Notes under the pieces: model-generated | Told to the model about the DNA's origin: nothing | Databases searched by the model: none | Seen by the model: the letters and a program-made list of their open reading frames with translations, nothing else | Position numbers and translations under genes: made by a program | Assembly: GCF_019449275.2 (NCBI RefSeq) | Contig: NZ_JAHZQZ020000008.1 | Coordinates: forward strand, 1 to 64,000 | DNA length: 64,000 nt | Reading direction: 5' to 3' | Source of the DNA: Microbacterium sp. HD4P20 | Lineage (GTDB): Bacteria; Actinomycetota; Actinomycetes; Actinomycetales; Microbacteriaceae | Shown here: positions 1-13,400 of the stretch, piece after piece | Position numbering within the stretch: the first letter of the stretch is position 1 | Layout: the number at the start of each line of letters is the position of its first letter

Positions 1-2394
1 CCGGCTGATGGGTCGAATGTCGATGAGGGTGGCACGATCGAGTACACCGTGACGGTGTCGCAGGTGGGTGAGGCCGAGTACGAGGGTGCGTCGCTGGTCG
101 ATGACCTGAGCGATGTGCTGGATGATGCCACCTGGGACGACGAGCTGACCGCGTCGGCTGGCACGGTCGGTTTCGATGCGGCCACGCAGGTGTTGTCGTG
201 GTCGGGTGATCTGGCGGTGGACGAGGTCGTGACGATCACGTACTCCGTCACGGTCACGGGTGAGGGTGACACCCACCTGCACAATGTCGTAACCAGTGAT
301 GGCTGTGCGTCGGTGGAGGTGTGTGAGACCGAGCATTACACGGCCTCCTACACGACGGTGAAGACGTCGGATCCGGCGTCGGGTTCCGATGTGCAGGTTG
401 GTGATGTGATCGAGTACACGGTGACGGTGACGCAGTCGGGTCAGGGTCGTGTGGTGGCGCAGTTCTTCAACGACGACCTCACCGGGGTGTTGGATGATGC
501 GACGTTCAACGATGACATCGTCGCCTCGGACGGGACGTTCACGTATGTCGATGGGGTGATCTCGTGGACGGGTGATCTGGGTCCGGGTGATGTGGCGACG
601 GTGACGTATTCGGTGACGGTGACCGCTGCTGGTGACACGTTGATCGGGAACACGGTGCAGTCTCCGGGTTGTGAGGCGGCTGCTGATTGTGAGACCGAGC
701 ATCAGACCGGTCGTTACGAGACGGTGAAGACCTCTGACCCCGCCTCGGGCAGCGATGTGCAGGTCGGGGAGGTCATCGAGTACACCGTGACGGTGTCGCA
801 GATCGGTGCGGGGCCGGTGGAGGATGCGTCGTTCGCCGATGACCTGACGGCGGTGCTGGATGACGCGACCTGGAACGATGACCTGGCCGAAAGTGGCGGG
901 TCGGCGGATTACGCGGAGCCGACGGTGTCGTGGTCGGGTGATCTGGCGGTGGATGCCGTGGTGACGGTGACGTATTCGGTCACGGTGACCGGTGCGGGTG
1001 ATATGAGCCTGGCCAACGTGGTCACCAGCGACGGCTGCCTCGACGAGGCGGGTTGCACCACGACCCACCTGACCGGTGACTACACGGTGGCCAAGACCTC
1101 GGTCGCCGCACCCGGCAGCGATGTCGCGGTGGGTGAGACCATCACCTACACCGTGACGGTCGCGCAGCGTGGTCCGGGGGCGGTGACGGATGCGTCGTTC
1201 GATGATGATCTGTCGGCGGTGCTGGATGATGCGACCTGGGACGACACCCTGGTCGCCAGTGCGGGCGAGGCCTCGTTCGACGCGGATGCTGAGACCATCG
1301 AATGGTCCGGTGATCTTGCGGTGGGTGCGGCGGTGACGGTCACCTACACGGTGACGGTGACCGGTGAGGGTGACATGACACTGACCAACGTGGTGTTGCC
1401 GGGTGAGGACGGTGAGTGTGTGCCGGCGGCGGACGGGAACCCGGAGTGCACGACCACGCATGAGACGGGCCGGTTCACCTACGCGAAGATGGCCGACCCG
1501 ATCCACAACAGTGACGTGCAGGCCGGTGACACCATCACCTACACGGTCACCGTCACGCAGGTCGGTCCCGCCGGGGTCGCGGCATCCGTGGTGGATGACC
1601 TGACGGACGTCCTGGATGACGCGTCCTACAACGGGGATGTCGCGGCCACTGCCGGTACGGCGACCGTCGAGGGACCGACGCTGTCGTGGGCCGGTGACCT
1701 GGCGCCGGGTGATGAGGTGACGATCACCTATTCGGTGACGGTGACCGGGGCTGGTAACACCACCCTCGCCAATGTCGTGACCACGCCGTCCGAAGCCGGC
1801 GATTGTGTGACGGCGGAGGATGGCACCGAGGAGTGCCGCACCATCCACAAGACCGGCGGGTATGTCTACGCCAAGACCGCGGACCCGGCATCCGGGGCCA
1901 CCGTGCGTGCCGGTGACACGGTGACGTACACGGTCACCGTCACCCAGCGTGGTGAGGGTGCGGTCACCGACGCGGTGGTCACCGACGACCTGTCGGGGGT
2001 GCTGGATGATGCGACCTGGAACGGTGACGCGGCCGCCAGCAGCGGCACCGTGGCCCGGGCGGGGAACACCCTGACCTGGACGGGTGATCTCGCGGTGGGG
2101 CAGACTGCCACGATCACCTACTCGGTGGATGTGACCGCCGCCGGCCCGGCGCAGTTGCGCAACGTGGTGACCAGTCCCGACGAACGGGCGATCTGTGACC
2201 CCGAGGGCGTGTGCACCACCCAGCACGACGTGCCCGCACCGCCACCACCCCTGGCCGTCACCGGCGGCACCCTGTCCGCGTCGATCGTGCTCAGCAGCAT
2301 CTTCCTCCTGCTCGCGGGTGGAGCGGCGCTCGTGATCAGCCGTCGACGTCGGTCGATCACGGTGGCGGGGGAGAACCGGGACCACACGATGTAA
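1..2394 (+). CDS. Repeat-built cell-wall surface protein, LAVTG-anchored (5' end outside window)
   Basis: The frame is open from base 1, so the N-terminus lies before the window. The visible ~797 residues are about six tandem modules of 120-130 residues, each opening with a K-T/A-x-x-P-A-S-G-S-D-V type strand and carrying YTVTVTQ, LDDATW, SGDLAVG and YSVTVTG segments. These are typical of DUF11/DUF7507-type Ig-like adhesin repeats. Each module ends with a Cys pair before a (T/K)THxTG turn. The C-terminus has a proline-rich spacer, the sorting motif LAVTG, a hydrophobic helix and an RRRR tail. LAxTG is the motif favoured by actinobacterial class E sortases, so covalent wall anchoring is inferred; no sortase gene is in the window. 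GGT and GTG codons are unusually common compared with neighbouring genes, and modules are similar at DNA level, indicating recent duplication. Confidence 0.85.
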   Translation, partial: PADGSNVDEGGTIEYTVTVSQVGEAEYEGASLVDDLSDVLDDATWDDELTASAGTVGFDAATQVLSWSGDLAVDEVVTITYSVTVTGEGDTHLHNVVTSDGCASVEVCETEHYTASYTTVKTSDPASGSDVQVGDVIEYTVTVTQSGQGRVVAQFFNDDLTGVLDDATFNDDIVASDGTFTYVDGVISWTGDLGPGDVATVTYSVTVTAAGDTLIGNTVQSPGCEAAADCETEHQTGRYETVKTSDPASGSDVQVGEVIEYTVTVSQIGAGPVEDASFADDLTAVLDDATWNDDLAESGGSADYAEPTVSWSGDLAVDAVVTVTYSVTVTGAGDMSLANVVTSDGCLDEAGCTTTHLTGDYTVAKTSVAAPGSDVAVGETITYTVTVAQRGPGAVTDASFDDDLSAVLDDATWDDTLVASAGEASFDADAETIEWSGDLAVGAAVTVTYTVTVTGEGDMTLTNVVLPGEDGECVPAADGNPECTTTHETGRFTYAKMADPIHNSDVQAGDTITYTVTVTQVGPAGVAASVVDDLTDVLDDASYNGDVAATAGTATVEGPTLSWAGDLAPGDEVTITYSVTVTGAGNTTLANVVTTPSEAGDCVTAEDGTEECRTIHKTGGYVYAKTADPASGATVRAGDTVTYTVTVTQRGEGAVTDAVVTDDLSGVLDDATWNGDAAASSGTVARAGNTLTWTGDLAVGQTATITYSVDVTAAGPAQLRNVVTSPDERAICDPEGVCTTQHDVPAPPPPLAVTGGTLSASIVLSSIFLLLAGGAALVISRRRRSITVAGENRDHTM

Positions 2395-2446
2395 CCAGGA
2401 GACCAGCTCCGCCCCCGACACCCAGGAGTCTCTCCTCGGACACACT

Positions 2447-2485
2447 CGCAGCGCCCCGCCGGAATCCAGCCGGCGGGGCGCTGCG
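2447..2485 (+). terminator. Perfect 16-bp hairpin after the surface-protein gene
   Basis: Arms 2447-2462 and 2470-2485 are exact reverse complements around a 7-base loop (AATCCAG). There is no T-run. It lies about 50 bases after the stop codon and is the likely transcription end of the surface-protein gene. Confidence 0.7.
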
Positions 2486-2580
2486 GGGTCGGCGCCCGCC
2501 CGTTGGCGGACGACGCTCGCCGCGGTGTGCGCAGAGGAATGAACGGTGTGCCCCGGTGGTTCCATGAGCCGGAGGCACAC

Positions 2581-4827
2581 ATGGATTACGGACACCCACT
2601 CGAGTTCGGTGCGTTCATCACGCCGGCCGCCGCCGACCCGCAGACTCCGGTCGAGCTGGCGCAGCTGGCCGAGGCATCCGGTCTCGATCTCGTCACCTTC
2701 CAGGACCATCCCTACCAGCCGGCGTTCCTCGACACGTGGACGCTCATGTCGTTCGTCGCGGCCCGGACCGATCGCATCCGCATCGCGCCGAACGTGCTCA
2801 ACGTGCCGCTGCGCCCGCCGGCCGTCGTGGCGCGAGCCGCAGCCAGCCTCGACCTTCTCTCGGGCGGTCGCTTCGATCTCGGCCTCGGCGCTGGCGGCTT
2901 CTGGGACGCGATCGAGGCGATGGGCGGCACGCGCCTGACCCCGGGTCAGGCGGTGAACGCGCTCGAGGAGGCCATCGACCTCATCCGCGAGTTGTGGCGC
3001 ACCGACCAGCGCGGCGGCGTCTTCACCGACGGCCGCTACCACCGGGTGCACGGCGCCAAGCGCGGACCGCGCCCGGCCCACGACATCCCGCTCCTGATCG
3101 GTGCCTACAAACCGCGCATGCTCGCCCTGACGGGGCGCAAGGGCGACGGTTGGCTGCCGTCGCTCGGCTACCTGCAGCCCGGTGATCTGCAGAAGGGCAA
3201 TGCCGCGATCGACGAGGCCGCGGCGTCCGTCGGGCGCGACCCGCGTGAGATCCGCCGGCTGCTCAACATCGGTCAGCTTTCCGCCGATCCGGCGGAGTTC
3301 GCCGAGCACCTCGCACGACTGGCCAGCGAGGACGGCATCGGCACGTTCATCATCGCCGCCGATGACCCGCGGCTGCTGCGGTTCTTCGGCGAGGAGGTGG
3401 CCCCCGCCACGCGCGAGCTCGTCGCGAAGGAGCGCGGCGCTCGCGGCACGCAGCAGGCACCACAGCGTTCGTCGGCGGCGCTGTCGGCACGACGCGCGGG
3501 CATCGCGTACGACGACGTGCCCGCGGGCCTCCGCGCGATCGAGCCCGGCGACTTCGAGTACGGCGACGTGCGCGCGACCTACATGCGCGGTGGAGCGCCG
3601 GGCGTCGTGCTGCAGCCCGAGACGACCGCGCAGGTGGCCGAAGCGGTCGCGTTCGCGCGCCGGCATCCCGACATTCCGCTCTCGGTGCGCAGCGGCGGGC
3701 ACGGGATCAGCGGCCGCAGCACGAACGACGGCGGCATCGTGATCGACCTGCGGCGGCTCAACGCGATCGAGGTGCTCGACGAGGAGCGACGGCTGGTGCG
3801 CATCGGCCCCGGCGCGCGGTGGGCCGAAGTCGCCGCGGTGCTCGGCGAACGCGGCTGGGCGCTCACGTCGGGCGACTACGGCGGGGTCGGCGTCGGCGGG
3901 CTCGCGACGGCCGGGGGCATCGGGTTCCTCGCGCGCGAGCACGGCCTGACGATCGACCACCTGCGGGCGGCCGAGGTCGTACTCGCCGACGGCTCGATCG
4001 TGAGGACGGATGCCTCGACCCGCGCCGATCTGTTCTGGGCGATCCGCGGCGCCGGCGCCAACGTCGGCATCGTGACGTCGTTCGAGTTCGAGGTGGACGA
4101 GGTCGGTCAGGTCGGGTGGGCGCAGCTCGCGTTCCAGGTCGACGACATGGCGGCCTTCCTCGAGGGGTACGGCAGGGTCGTCGAGTCCGCGCCGCGCGAT
4201 CTCACGGTGTTCCTCCTCGCGGGCGGTCCGCGGCCGGGGCAGCCGCAGGTCGTCCAGCTGTACGGCCTCGTCGACTCCGATGATCCCGACACGATCATCT
4301 CGCGCCTGCAGCCCTTCGCCGAGCTCGCGCCGCTCGTCCAGCAGTCCGTGCAGCTCACCGCGTACGCGCAGGTCATGGCGAACGCCGATCTCGGTCCGCA
4401 GCACGGCTCGGGCGAGCCGCATTCCCGGTCGGGCCTGATCGAGCACGTCACGCCCGCCTTCGCTGCGGCGGCGGCCGGGATGCTGGCATCCGGCGCCATC
4501 CCCTTCTTCCAGCTGCGCGCCGTCGGCGGCGCGGTGTCGGATGTCGCCGAGGATGCCACCGCCTACGCTCATCGGTCGGCGAACTTCTCCGTCGTCGCGC
4601 TCGGCTCGGATGCCGAACGTCTGGACGCGCAGTGGCGGGCCCTGGCCGAGCACACGGCGGGCATGTACCTGAGCTTCGACTCGTCGCTGCGGCCCGAGCG
4701 CATCGCCGAGGCGTTCCCACCGGCGACGCTGCAGCGGCTGCGCGCGATCAAGGCGGCGTACGATCCGACCTGCGTCTTCCGAGACAACTTCGCGATCGAG
4801 CCGGCCGAGGCCGCCGACGCCGCCTGA
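2581..4827 (+). CDS. Luciferase-like monooxygenase fused to FAD-linked (berberine-bridge type) oxidase
   Basis: The 748-residue protein joins two flavoenzyme folds. Residues 1-300 resemble the luciferase-like (LLM) TIM barrel of FMN/F420-dependent oxidoreductases (motifs LEFGAFITP, LDLLSGGRFDLGLGAG, LLIGAYKPRMLALTGR). After a short basic linker, residues ~310-748 form a PCMH/FAD_binding_4 domain with the RSGGHG sequence whose His normally binds FAD covalently, VGVGGLATAGGIG, and a C-terminal berberine-bridge stretch ending YDPTCVFRDNFAIEP. The second FAD-linking Cys of bicovalent members is not seen. Start chosen at the ATG 2581 beginning MDYGHPLEFG, where LLM homology starts; an upstream GTG at 2539 is possible. 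Substrate is unknown. No frameshift marks the junction. Confidence 0.85.
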   Translation: MDYGHPLEFGAFITPAAADPQTPVELAQLAEASGLDLVTFQDHPYQPAFLDTWTLMSFVAARTDRIRIAPNVLNVPLRPPAVVARAAASLDLLSGGRFDLGLGAGGFWDAIEAMGGTRLTPGQAVNALEEAIDLIRELWRTDQRGGVFTDGRYHRVHGAKRGPRPAHDIPLLIGAYKPRMLALTGRKGDGWLPSLGYLQPGDLQKGNAAIDEAAASVGRDPREIRRLLNIGQLSADPAEFAEHLARLASEDGIGTFIIAADDPRLLRFFGEEVAPATRELVAKERGARGTQQAPQRSSAALSARRAGIAYDDVPAGLRAIEPGDFEYGDVRATYMRGGAPGVVLQPETTAQVAEAVAFARRHPDIPLSVRSGGHGISGRSTNDGGIVIDLRRLNAIEVLDEERRLVRIGPGARWAEVAAVLGERGWALTSGDYGGVGVGGLATAGGIGFLAREHGLTIDHLRAAEVVLADGSIVRTDASTRADLFWAIRGAGANVGIVTSFEFEVDEVGQVGWAQLAFQVDDMAAFLEGYGRVVESAPRDLTVFLLAGGPRPGQPQVVQLYGLVDSDDPDTIISRLQPFAELAPLVQQSVQLTAYAQVMANADLGPQHGSGEPHSRSGLIEHVTPAFAAAAAGMLASGAIPFFQLRAVGGAVSDVAEDATAYAHRSANFSVVALGSDAERLDAQWRALAEHTAGMYLSFDSSLRPERIAEAFPPATLQRLRAIKAAYDPTCVFRDNFAIEPAEAADAA

Positions 4828-4862
4828 GCCGAGGGGGCATCGAGCAGAATTCAGGAAGCGGG

Positions 4863-7241
<2,379 letters not shown>

Positions 7242-7268
7242 GCCGCGGCGCCGATCGGCGGAGTCGCC

Positions 7269-7302
7269 CGATGCCCATGGGGGAATGTCCCCATGGGCAT
7301 CG
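7269..7302. terminator. Perfect 14-bp inverted repeat after the UvrA-like gene
   Basis: Arms 7269-7282 and 7289-7302 are exact reverse complements with a 6-base loop GAATGT, starting 27 bases after the uvrA-like stop. There is no T-run. It contains CCCATGGG in both arms. It is most likely a terminator, but the symmetry would also suit an operator. Confidence 0.6.
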
Positions 7303-7367
7303 CGCCTGCTGAGCGCATACCATCTCCCTGGCGGTCCTCCTCGCCTGGCGCGCGCAGTCGGTCGGGT

Positions 7368-7414
7368 TAGGCTGGAGCGCTCCCCTTCTCTTGTGCGTGC
7401 CTGAGGCCTCAGGC
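7368..7414 (+). promoter_or_regulatory. Putative promoter and 16-bp palindrome of the surface-protein/kinase operon
   Basis: A TAGGCT -10-like box lies at 7368-7373. About 25 bases downstream is an exact 16-base palindrome, GCCTGAGGCCTCAGGC, at 7399-7414. An AGGAGG ribosome site follows at 7447-7452, 9 bases before the ATG at 7462. The palindrome sits just after the expected transcription start, a normal repressor position. No clear -35 box is seen. The binding protein is unknown. Confidence 0.45.
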
Positions 7415-7461
7415 GCCGCCGCCCTGACGACGAACGACGACGCCCCAGGAGGTCGAGGTCC

Positions 7462-10400
7462 ATGAGGTCTTTCGCGTGGCTTCGTGCTCGGCCACGCACC
7501 CTCGCGTCCGCCGGTGCGGTGACGGCGGCGGCCGTGACGATCACGACGCTGGCGTTCGTCTATCAGGGCCTCCCCACGACCGAAGTCGACCTGCACGACG
7601 GCGGCGTGTGGGTGACGAAGAAGTCGGCCCTCCTGGTGGGCCACTTCAACCACGAGTCGCAGGTGCTCGACGGCGGGCTCCGCGCCGCGAGTGACGAGTA
7701 CGACATCCTCCAATCGGGTGAGAACGTGCTGGTCGTCGATGAGGCGGGCTCGAGCGTCGCGGTCGTCGACCCCGCGATGGTGTCGCTGGCCGAAGCCGCG
7801 AACGTCCCCGGCGGCGCGAAGGTCGAGCTGGGAGGCTCGACGGTGGCCATCCTCGACCAGGACTCCGGCGACCTGTGGGTCGTTGAGGCTGCCGGCGTCG
7901 GATCCTTCCAGATCGAGGGCACCGATCCCGCCGCGAATGTCGGCGAAGGATCGGATGTCGCGGTCGGCCTCGACGGCGTGGTTCACGCGGTGTCGGCCGA
8001 GACGAGCGAGGTCGTCACCGTGCGGCTGCAGGAGGACGGCGCCCCGGGTGAACCGGTGCGAACAGGGCTCGGAGATCTTCCCGGCGACGCGGAGCTGTCG
8101 ATCACCGCCGTCGGCGATCGCCCCGTCGTGCTCGACGCGTCCACCGGAACGGCCTACGCGGACGGCCGGTCGTTCACCGTCGACGGCGCGCGCAGCGGTG
8201 TCCTTCAGCAGCCGTCGGCCGCGGCGGAGGGCTTCACCATTGCGACCGACGGGGCGCTCGTTCGGGTGCCCTTCGACGGCGCCGACCCCAAGGTCATCGA
8301 CGCGGGATCCGAAGGCTCGCCGGCCGCGCCGGTGTGGCTGGAGGGGTGCGCCTACGGTGCCTGGAGCGGATCGGCGCGCTTCGTGCGCGATTGCCTGGGC
8401 GACGACGATGACCTGACGAGCGACATCGACGGCGTGGACGCTACTTCGGTGCTGAAGTTCCGCGTCAACCGTGACGTCATCGTGCTCAACGACATCGTCG
8501 GCGGTGCGACCTGGCTGGCCTCGGAGAGCCTGCAGCGCGTGGACAACTGGGAGGAGATCACTCCGCCCGAAGAAGCCACAGAAGAGAACGAGGAGACCAC
8601 CGAGGAGACGGTCGAGACGACCACCCCCGAACGCTCCGAGATCAACACCCCTCCCATCGCCACCGACGACGACCTGGGAGTGCGTCCAGGGCGGACCACG
8701 ATCCTGCCGCTCCTCGACAACGACAGCGACCCCGACGGCGATGTGCTCACGGCGCAGGTCGTGAACGAGGGCCCCTCGATCGGCGACGTGCAGTCGATCG
8801 ACAACGGCCGTGCGCTGCAGATCGCCATCCCGGAGGATGCCTCGGGCGCGACATCCTTCACCTACGAGATCTCGGACGGCCGCGGCGGCACCGATACGGC
8901 GACCGCGTCACTGACCGTCCGTGGCTGGGACGCGAACGCGCCGCCGACGCAGAAGCGCGTCACGACGGTCACCGTCGAATCGGGCGGCACGGTCACCTAC
9001 AACGTGCTGCCCGACTGGATCGACCCCGACGGCGACGACGTATTCCTGAGCGGGGTCGTGCCTGCCGAGGGCGACGAGGCCGACTTCACGTCGGACGGAC
9101 GCATCACCTACCGTGCGGTGGGCGGCGTGCAGGGGCGCAAAGACGTCGAGATCGTCGTGTCGGACGGCATGGAAGCGTCCACGGGGACCGTACGCTTCGA
9201 CGTGCGGCCGGTGGGTTCGACCGTTCCCATCACGAACGCCGACTACGTGGCGGTGCGCGTCGGCCAGACCGCAACGGTCTCGCCCCTCGCCAACGACACC
9301 AGCTCGGGCCGCGAGCCGCTGCGCCTGACCCGCGTCGACCCGGTGCCGGGCGCGGAACTGGCCCCGGACTACGCCAACAAGACGTTCACGTTCACGTCGC
9401 CGACGCCGGGCACCTACTACGTCCAGTACCTGGTTGCGGCCGGCGCCAACGCCGTCCCCGGGATCGTGCGGGTGGACGTGCTCGCCGAGGGCGAGACGAA
9501 CATCCCGCCGGTGGCGGTGCGCGACGTCGCGCTCCTGCCGAGCGGCGGCGAAGTGCTCGTCAATGCCTTGACGAACGACTCCGACCCCTCGGGCGGCATC
9601 CTCGTCATCCAGTCAGTGACCGTCGAGCCCAACTCCGGCATCGCTGTGGCCGTCCTCAATCACGAGACGCTGCGCATCAGCGACCAGGCGGCACTGTCGG
9701 AGCAGGTGCGCATCTCGTACCGCATCTCGAACGGCTCGCACTCGGCCGAGGGCGACGTGATCGTCATCCCCATCCCCGCGCCGTCGCAGCTTCGCCCACC
9801 GGTGGCCAACGACGATCAGGTCGTGGTGCGCGCGGGCGACGTCGTGAACATCCCGGTGCTCGACAACGACTACCACCCGAACAACGATGCGATCCATGTC
9901 GCTCCCGAGCTCGTGGATCCGCTGCCCGAGCTCGAGAAGGGCGAGATCTTCGTATCGCAGGACACGGTGCGCTTCCGCGCGTCGGAGGAACCGGGGACCG
10001 TGTACGCGACATACGAGGTCGTCGACAGCACGGGTCAGAAGGACGCCGGCTACATCACGATCCAGGTGCTCCCGGTCAACGCCGAGACGAACGCGGCGCC
10101 GCGCCCTCGTGACCTCACCTCGCGCGTCCTCGGTGGCAGCCGGGTACGCATCACCGTGCCGTTGGACGGAATCGACGCCGACGGCGACTCGGTGCGGCTC
10201 GTGGGCATCGCCTCGTCGCCCGAGAAGGGCCGGATCGTCGAGACCGGCTCGGACTACATGATCTACGAGGCATTCGACGACACCGCCGGAGTGGATGCTT
10301 TCACCTATCGCGTGCGCGATCGTCTGGGCGCCGAGGCGACAGCGTCCATCCGCGTGGGCATCGCGCCCGCCGAAGGCATCAACCAGGCGCCGTACGCCGT

Positions 10401-13400
10401 CAAGGACGCCGTCGTGATGCGACCCGATCGCCGCGTCGCAGTCCCGGTGCTCGAGAACGATTCCGATCCCGACGGCGACGAGTACTGGGTGCTCAAGAAC
10501 GGCCTCATCCTGCCCGACGTCGAGGGGCTGTCGGCGAAGGTCGACGGCAACCGGGTCACCGTGACCTCGCCGTCCGAGCCGACCGAGACGTCGCTGCAGT
10601 ACACGATCCGCGATGCCCGAGGCGCCCAGGCGAAAGCGGTCGTGCAGATCACCGTGTCGGAGGATGTGCCGTTGCTGGCACCGATCGCACGCGATGACTA
10701 CGTGCGCGCGCAGGATGTCGAGGAAGACACCGTCGAGCTCGAGGTCCTCGCCAACGACGAGGATCCGGACGGCACGCTCGAGGACCTCGACGTGACGGTC
10801 TCCGACGCGGGTGCGCGCGTGCGCGCCGACGGCACGGTCAGCATCACCCTGGGTGACGCGGACCGGCTGATCACGTACACGATCACCGATCAGGACGGGA
10901 ACGCGGCATCCGCGTTCATCCACGTCCCGGCGCTGTCGTCGCTGCCGCCCAGCCTCGTCTCCACCGACCCGGTCGAGGTCGCCAGCGGCGAGACCGTCGA
11001 GATCGCGCTGGCCGACCACGTCCGCGCCGTCGGCGACGCCAAGGTCGTCGTCACCGAGGCCGCGAAGGTGACCGCAGCGCACAGCGACGGCGCATCGCTC
11101 GTGAAGGACCAGACCACGCTGGTCTACACGTCGGCGCAGGGATACTTCGGCCCCGACGCCATCACGTTCGAGGTCACCGACGGCACGGGGCCCGATGATC
11201 CCGAGGGCCGCAAGGCGACGCTCACGCTGCCTATCACCGTGCTGCCGCCCGAGAACCAGCAGCCCACGTTCACCGGCGGGCAGATGGACGTCGCTCCGGG
11301 CGAGGACCCCGCTGTCCTCGATCTGCTCGGCCTCACGACCGATCCCGATCCCGAAGACCTGGAAGACATGCGTTACGAGATCGTCGGCGGCTCGCCGGAC
11401 GGCATGTCGGCCTCGGTCGACGGCCAGGAGCTGCGTGTGAGCGCGGACGCCGGTACGCCGAAGGGATCGGCGGCCACCATCCGGCTGCGCATCGACGACG
11501 GCACGACCGAACCGGTCGAGGGCGTCGTGAACGTGCGCGTGACGGCGTCGACGCGCGAGCTGCCGACGGCGAACGACGACATCGTCGAAGAGGCTCCGCA
11601 GGGCAGGACGGTGACCGTGCCGGTGCTCGCCAACGACGTCAACCCGTTCCCCGAGACACCGCTCGAGATCACGACGGCCCTCGTCGAGACCGGGCAGGGC
11701 GACGTGGACGTGGCGGGCAGTGAGGTGCGGGTCACGCCGAGCGAGACGTTCTTCGGGACCATGGTCGTGCGCTATCGCGTGCAGGATGCCACGAACGACC
11801 CCGATCGCGAGGTCGAGGGCCGCATCCGCCTGACCGTGCAGGGCAAGCCCGATGCTCCCGGAACCCCGACCGTGTCGAGCGTGCAGGACCGCACCGTCGT
11901 GCTGTCGTGGAGCCCGCCGGCGAACAACGGCGCCGAGATCGAGCGCTACCTCGTGACCTCGACGGCGGGCGGCTACGAGAAGGTCTGTCTCGCGACGACG
12001 TGCACGCTCGACGGCCTGACGAACAACGTCGAGTACAACTTCACGGTCGTCGCCGAGAACCGGGTCGGTCCGTCCGAGCCGTCGGCACCGTCCGAGACGG
12101 CGCGTCCGGACGCGCGTCCTGACACACCGCAGCCGCCGACACTCGTCTTCGGCGACCGCAGCCTGCAGGTCGCGTGGGTGACTCCGACGACCCCCGGCTC
12201 GCCCGTCGAGACGTTCACTCTCGAGATCTCGCCGGCCCCGCCGTCCGGCATCGCGCAGAAGACCGCGATCACAGGCAACGCGCTCGTGTGGGACGGGCTC
12301 GAGAACGGCACCGCCTACCAGGTCCGCGTGCAGGCCCACAACCGCGCGCCCGAGCCGTCGAGCTGGAGCGGCTGGTCGGCGAGCGAGATTCCGGCACGCG
12401 CACCGGATGCCGCGGCCGCACCGTCCGTCGAAAGGCTCGACCCGGTCGGATCGCAGGCGCAGATGCGCGTGTCGTGGGGCGCTCCGGCGAACAACGGCGA
12501 TGCGATCGCCGAGTACCGCCTCAACGTGATCCGCGGCGGATCCGTCTTGGACACGATCACCGGGATCCCCGGCGGTCAGACCTCGCAGGCGCTCGCGATC
12601 GACGCGTCGACCACCGACTACACGTTCACCGTCGCCGCGCGCAACAAGGCCGGCTGGGGCGCCGACAGCGCGCCGTCGTCGCCCCGCCGCGCCTTCGTCG
12701 CGCCGGGCGCGCCGACGAACGTGCAGGCTTCTACCCCGAGCGGAAACAGCGCGATCGTGGTCAGCTACAACGCCGCGCCCGGCAACGGGGCGAACGCCGA
12801 GGAGCTGCGCTACGAGTTCTCGCTCAACGGCGCCCAGTGGCAGGCGCTCCCGGGCAACAACACCATCGGCGGGCTCAACAACGGACAGACCTACACGGTG
12901 CGGCTGCGGGCTTACACCGCCATGGACGGCGTGCGGTACAACGGCGCCGAGTCGGCGCCCTCGAACCAGGCGATCCCGTACGGGCCGGTGCGCACCCCCG
13001 GCGCCAATGCGCGCGCGAGCGGCACGTCGATCGTGTACTCGTGGTCTGCGCCGGCGGACAACGGCCGCGGCATCCAGGTCATGCAGATCAACATCAACGG
13101 CAACGGCTGGCAGAACGTCGGGCGTGAGGGCAGCCGCACCATCGACCACGGGTACAACTTCACGGGAACGATCCAGGTGCGTGCGTACGACACCGAGGAC
13201 CAGGTTTCCGAGGTCGCGAGAGCTTCCGACCGCACGGCCGCGCCGCCCCAACCCAGAGTCTGGGTCAGTCGAGGACAGTCTGCCCAGGGCCAGCCGAACT
13301 GCACGTCGGCGGCGTGCGCGTACTTCGTGGTGAACACGCAGAACTTCCCGGCGGGCGACTACCGCGTCCACTGCAACGCGACCGGCCCATACGGTGGCAC

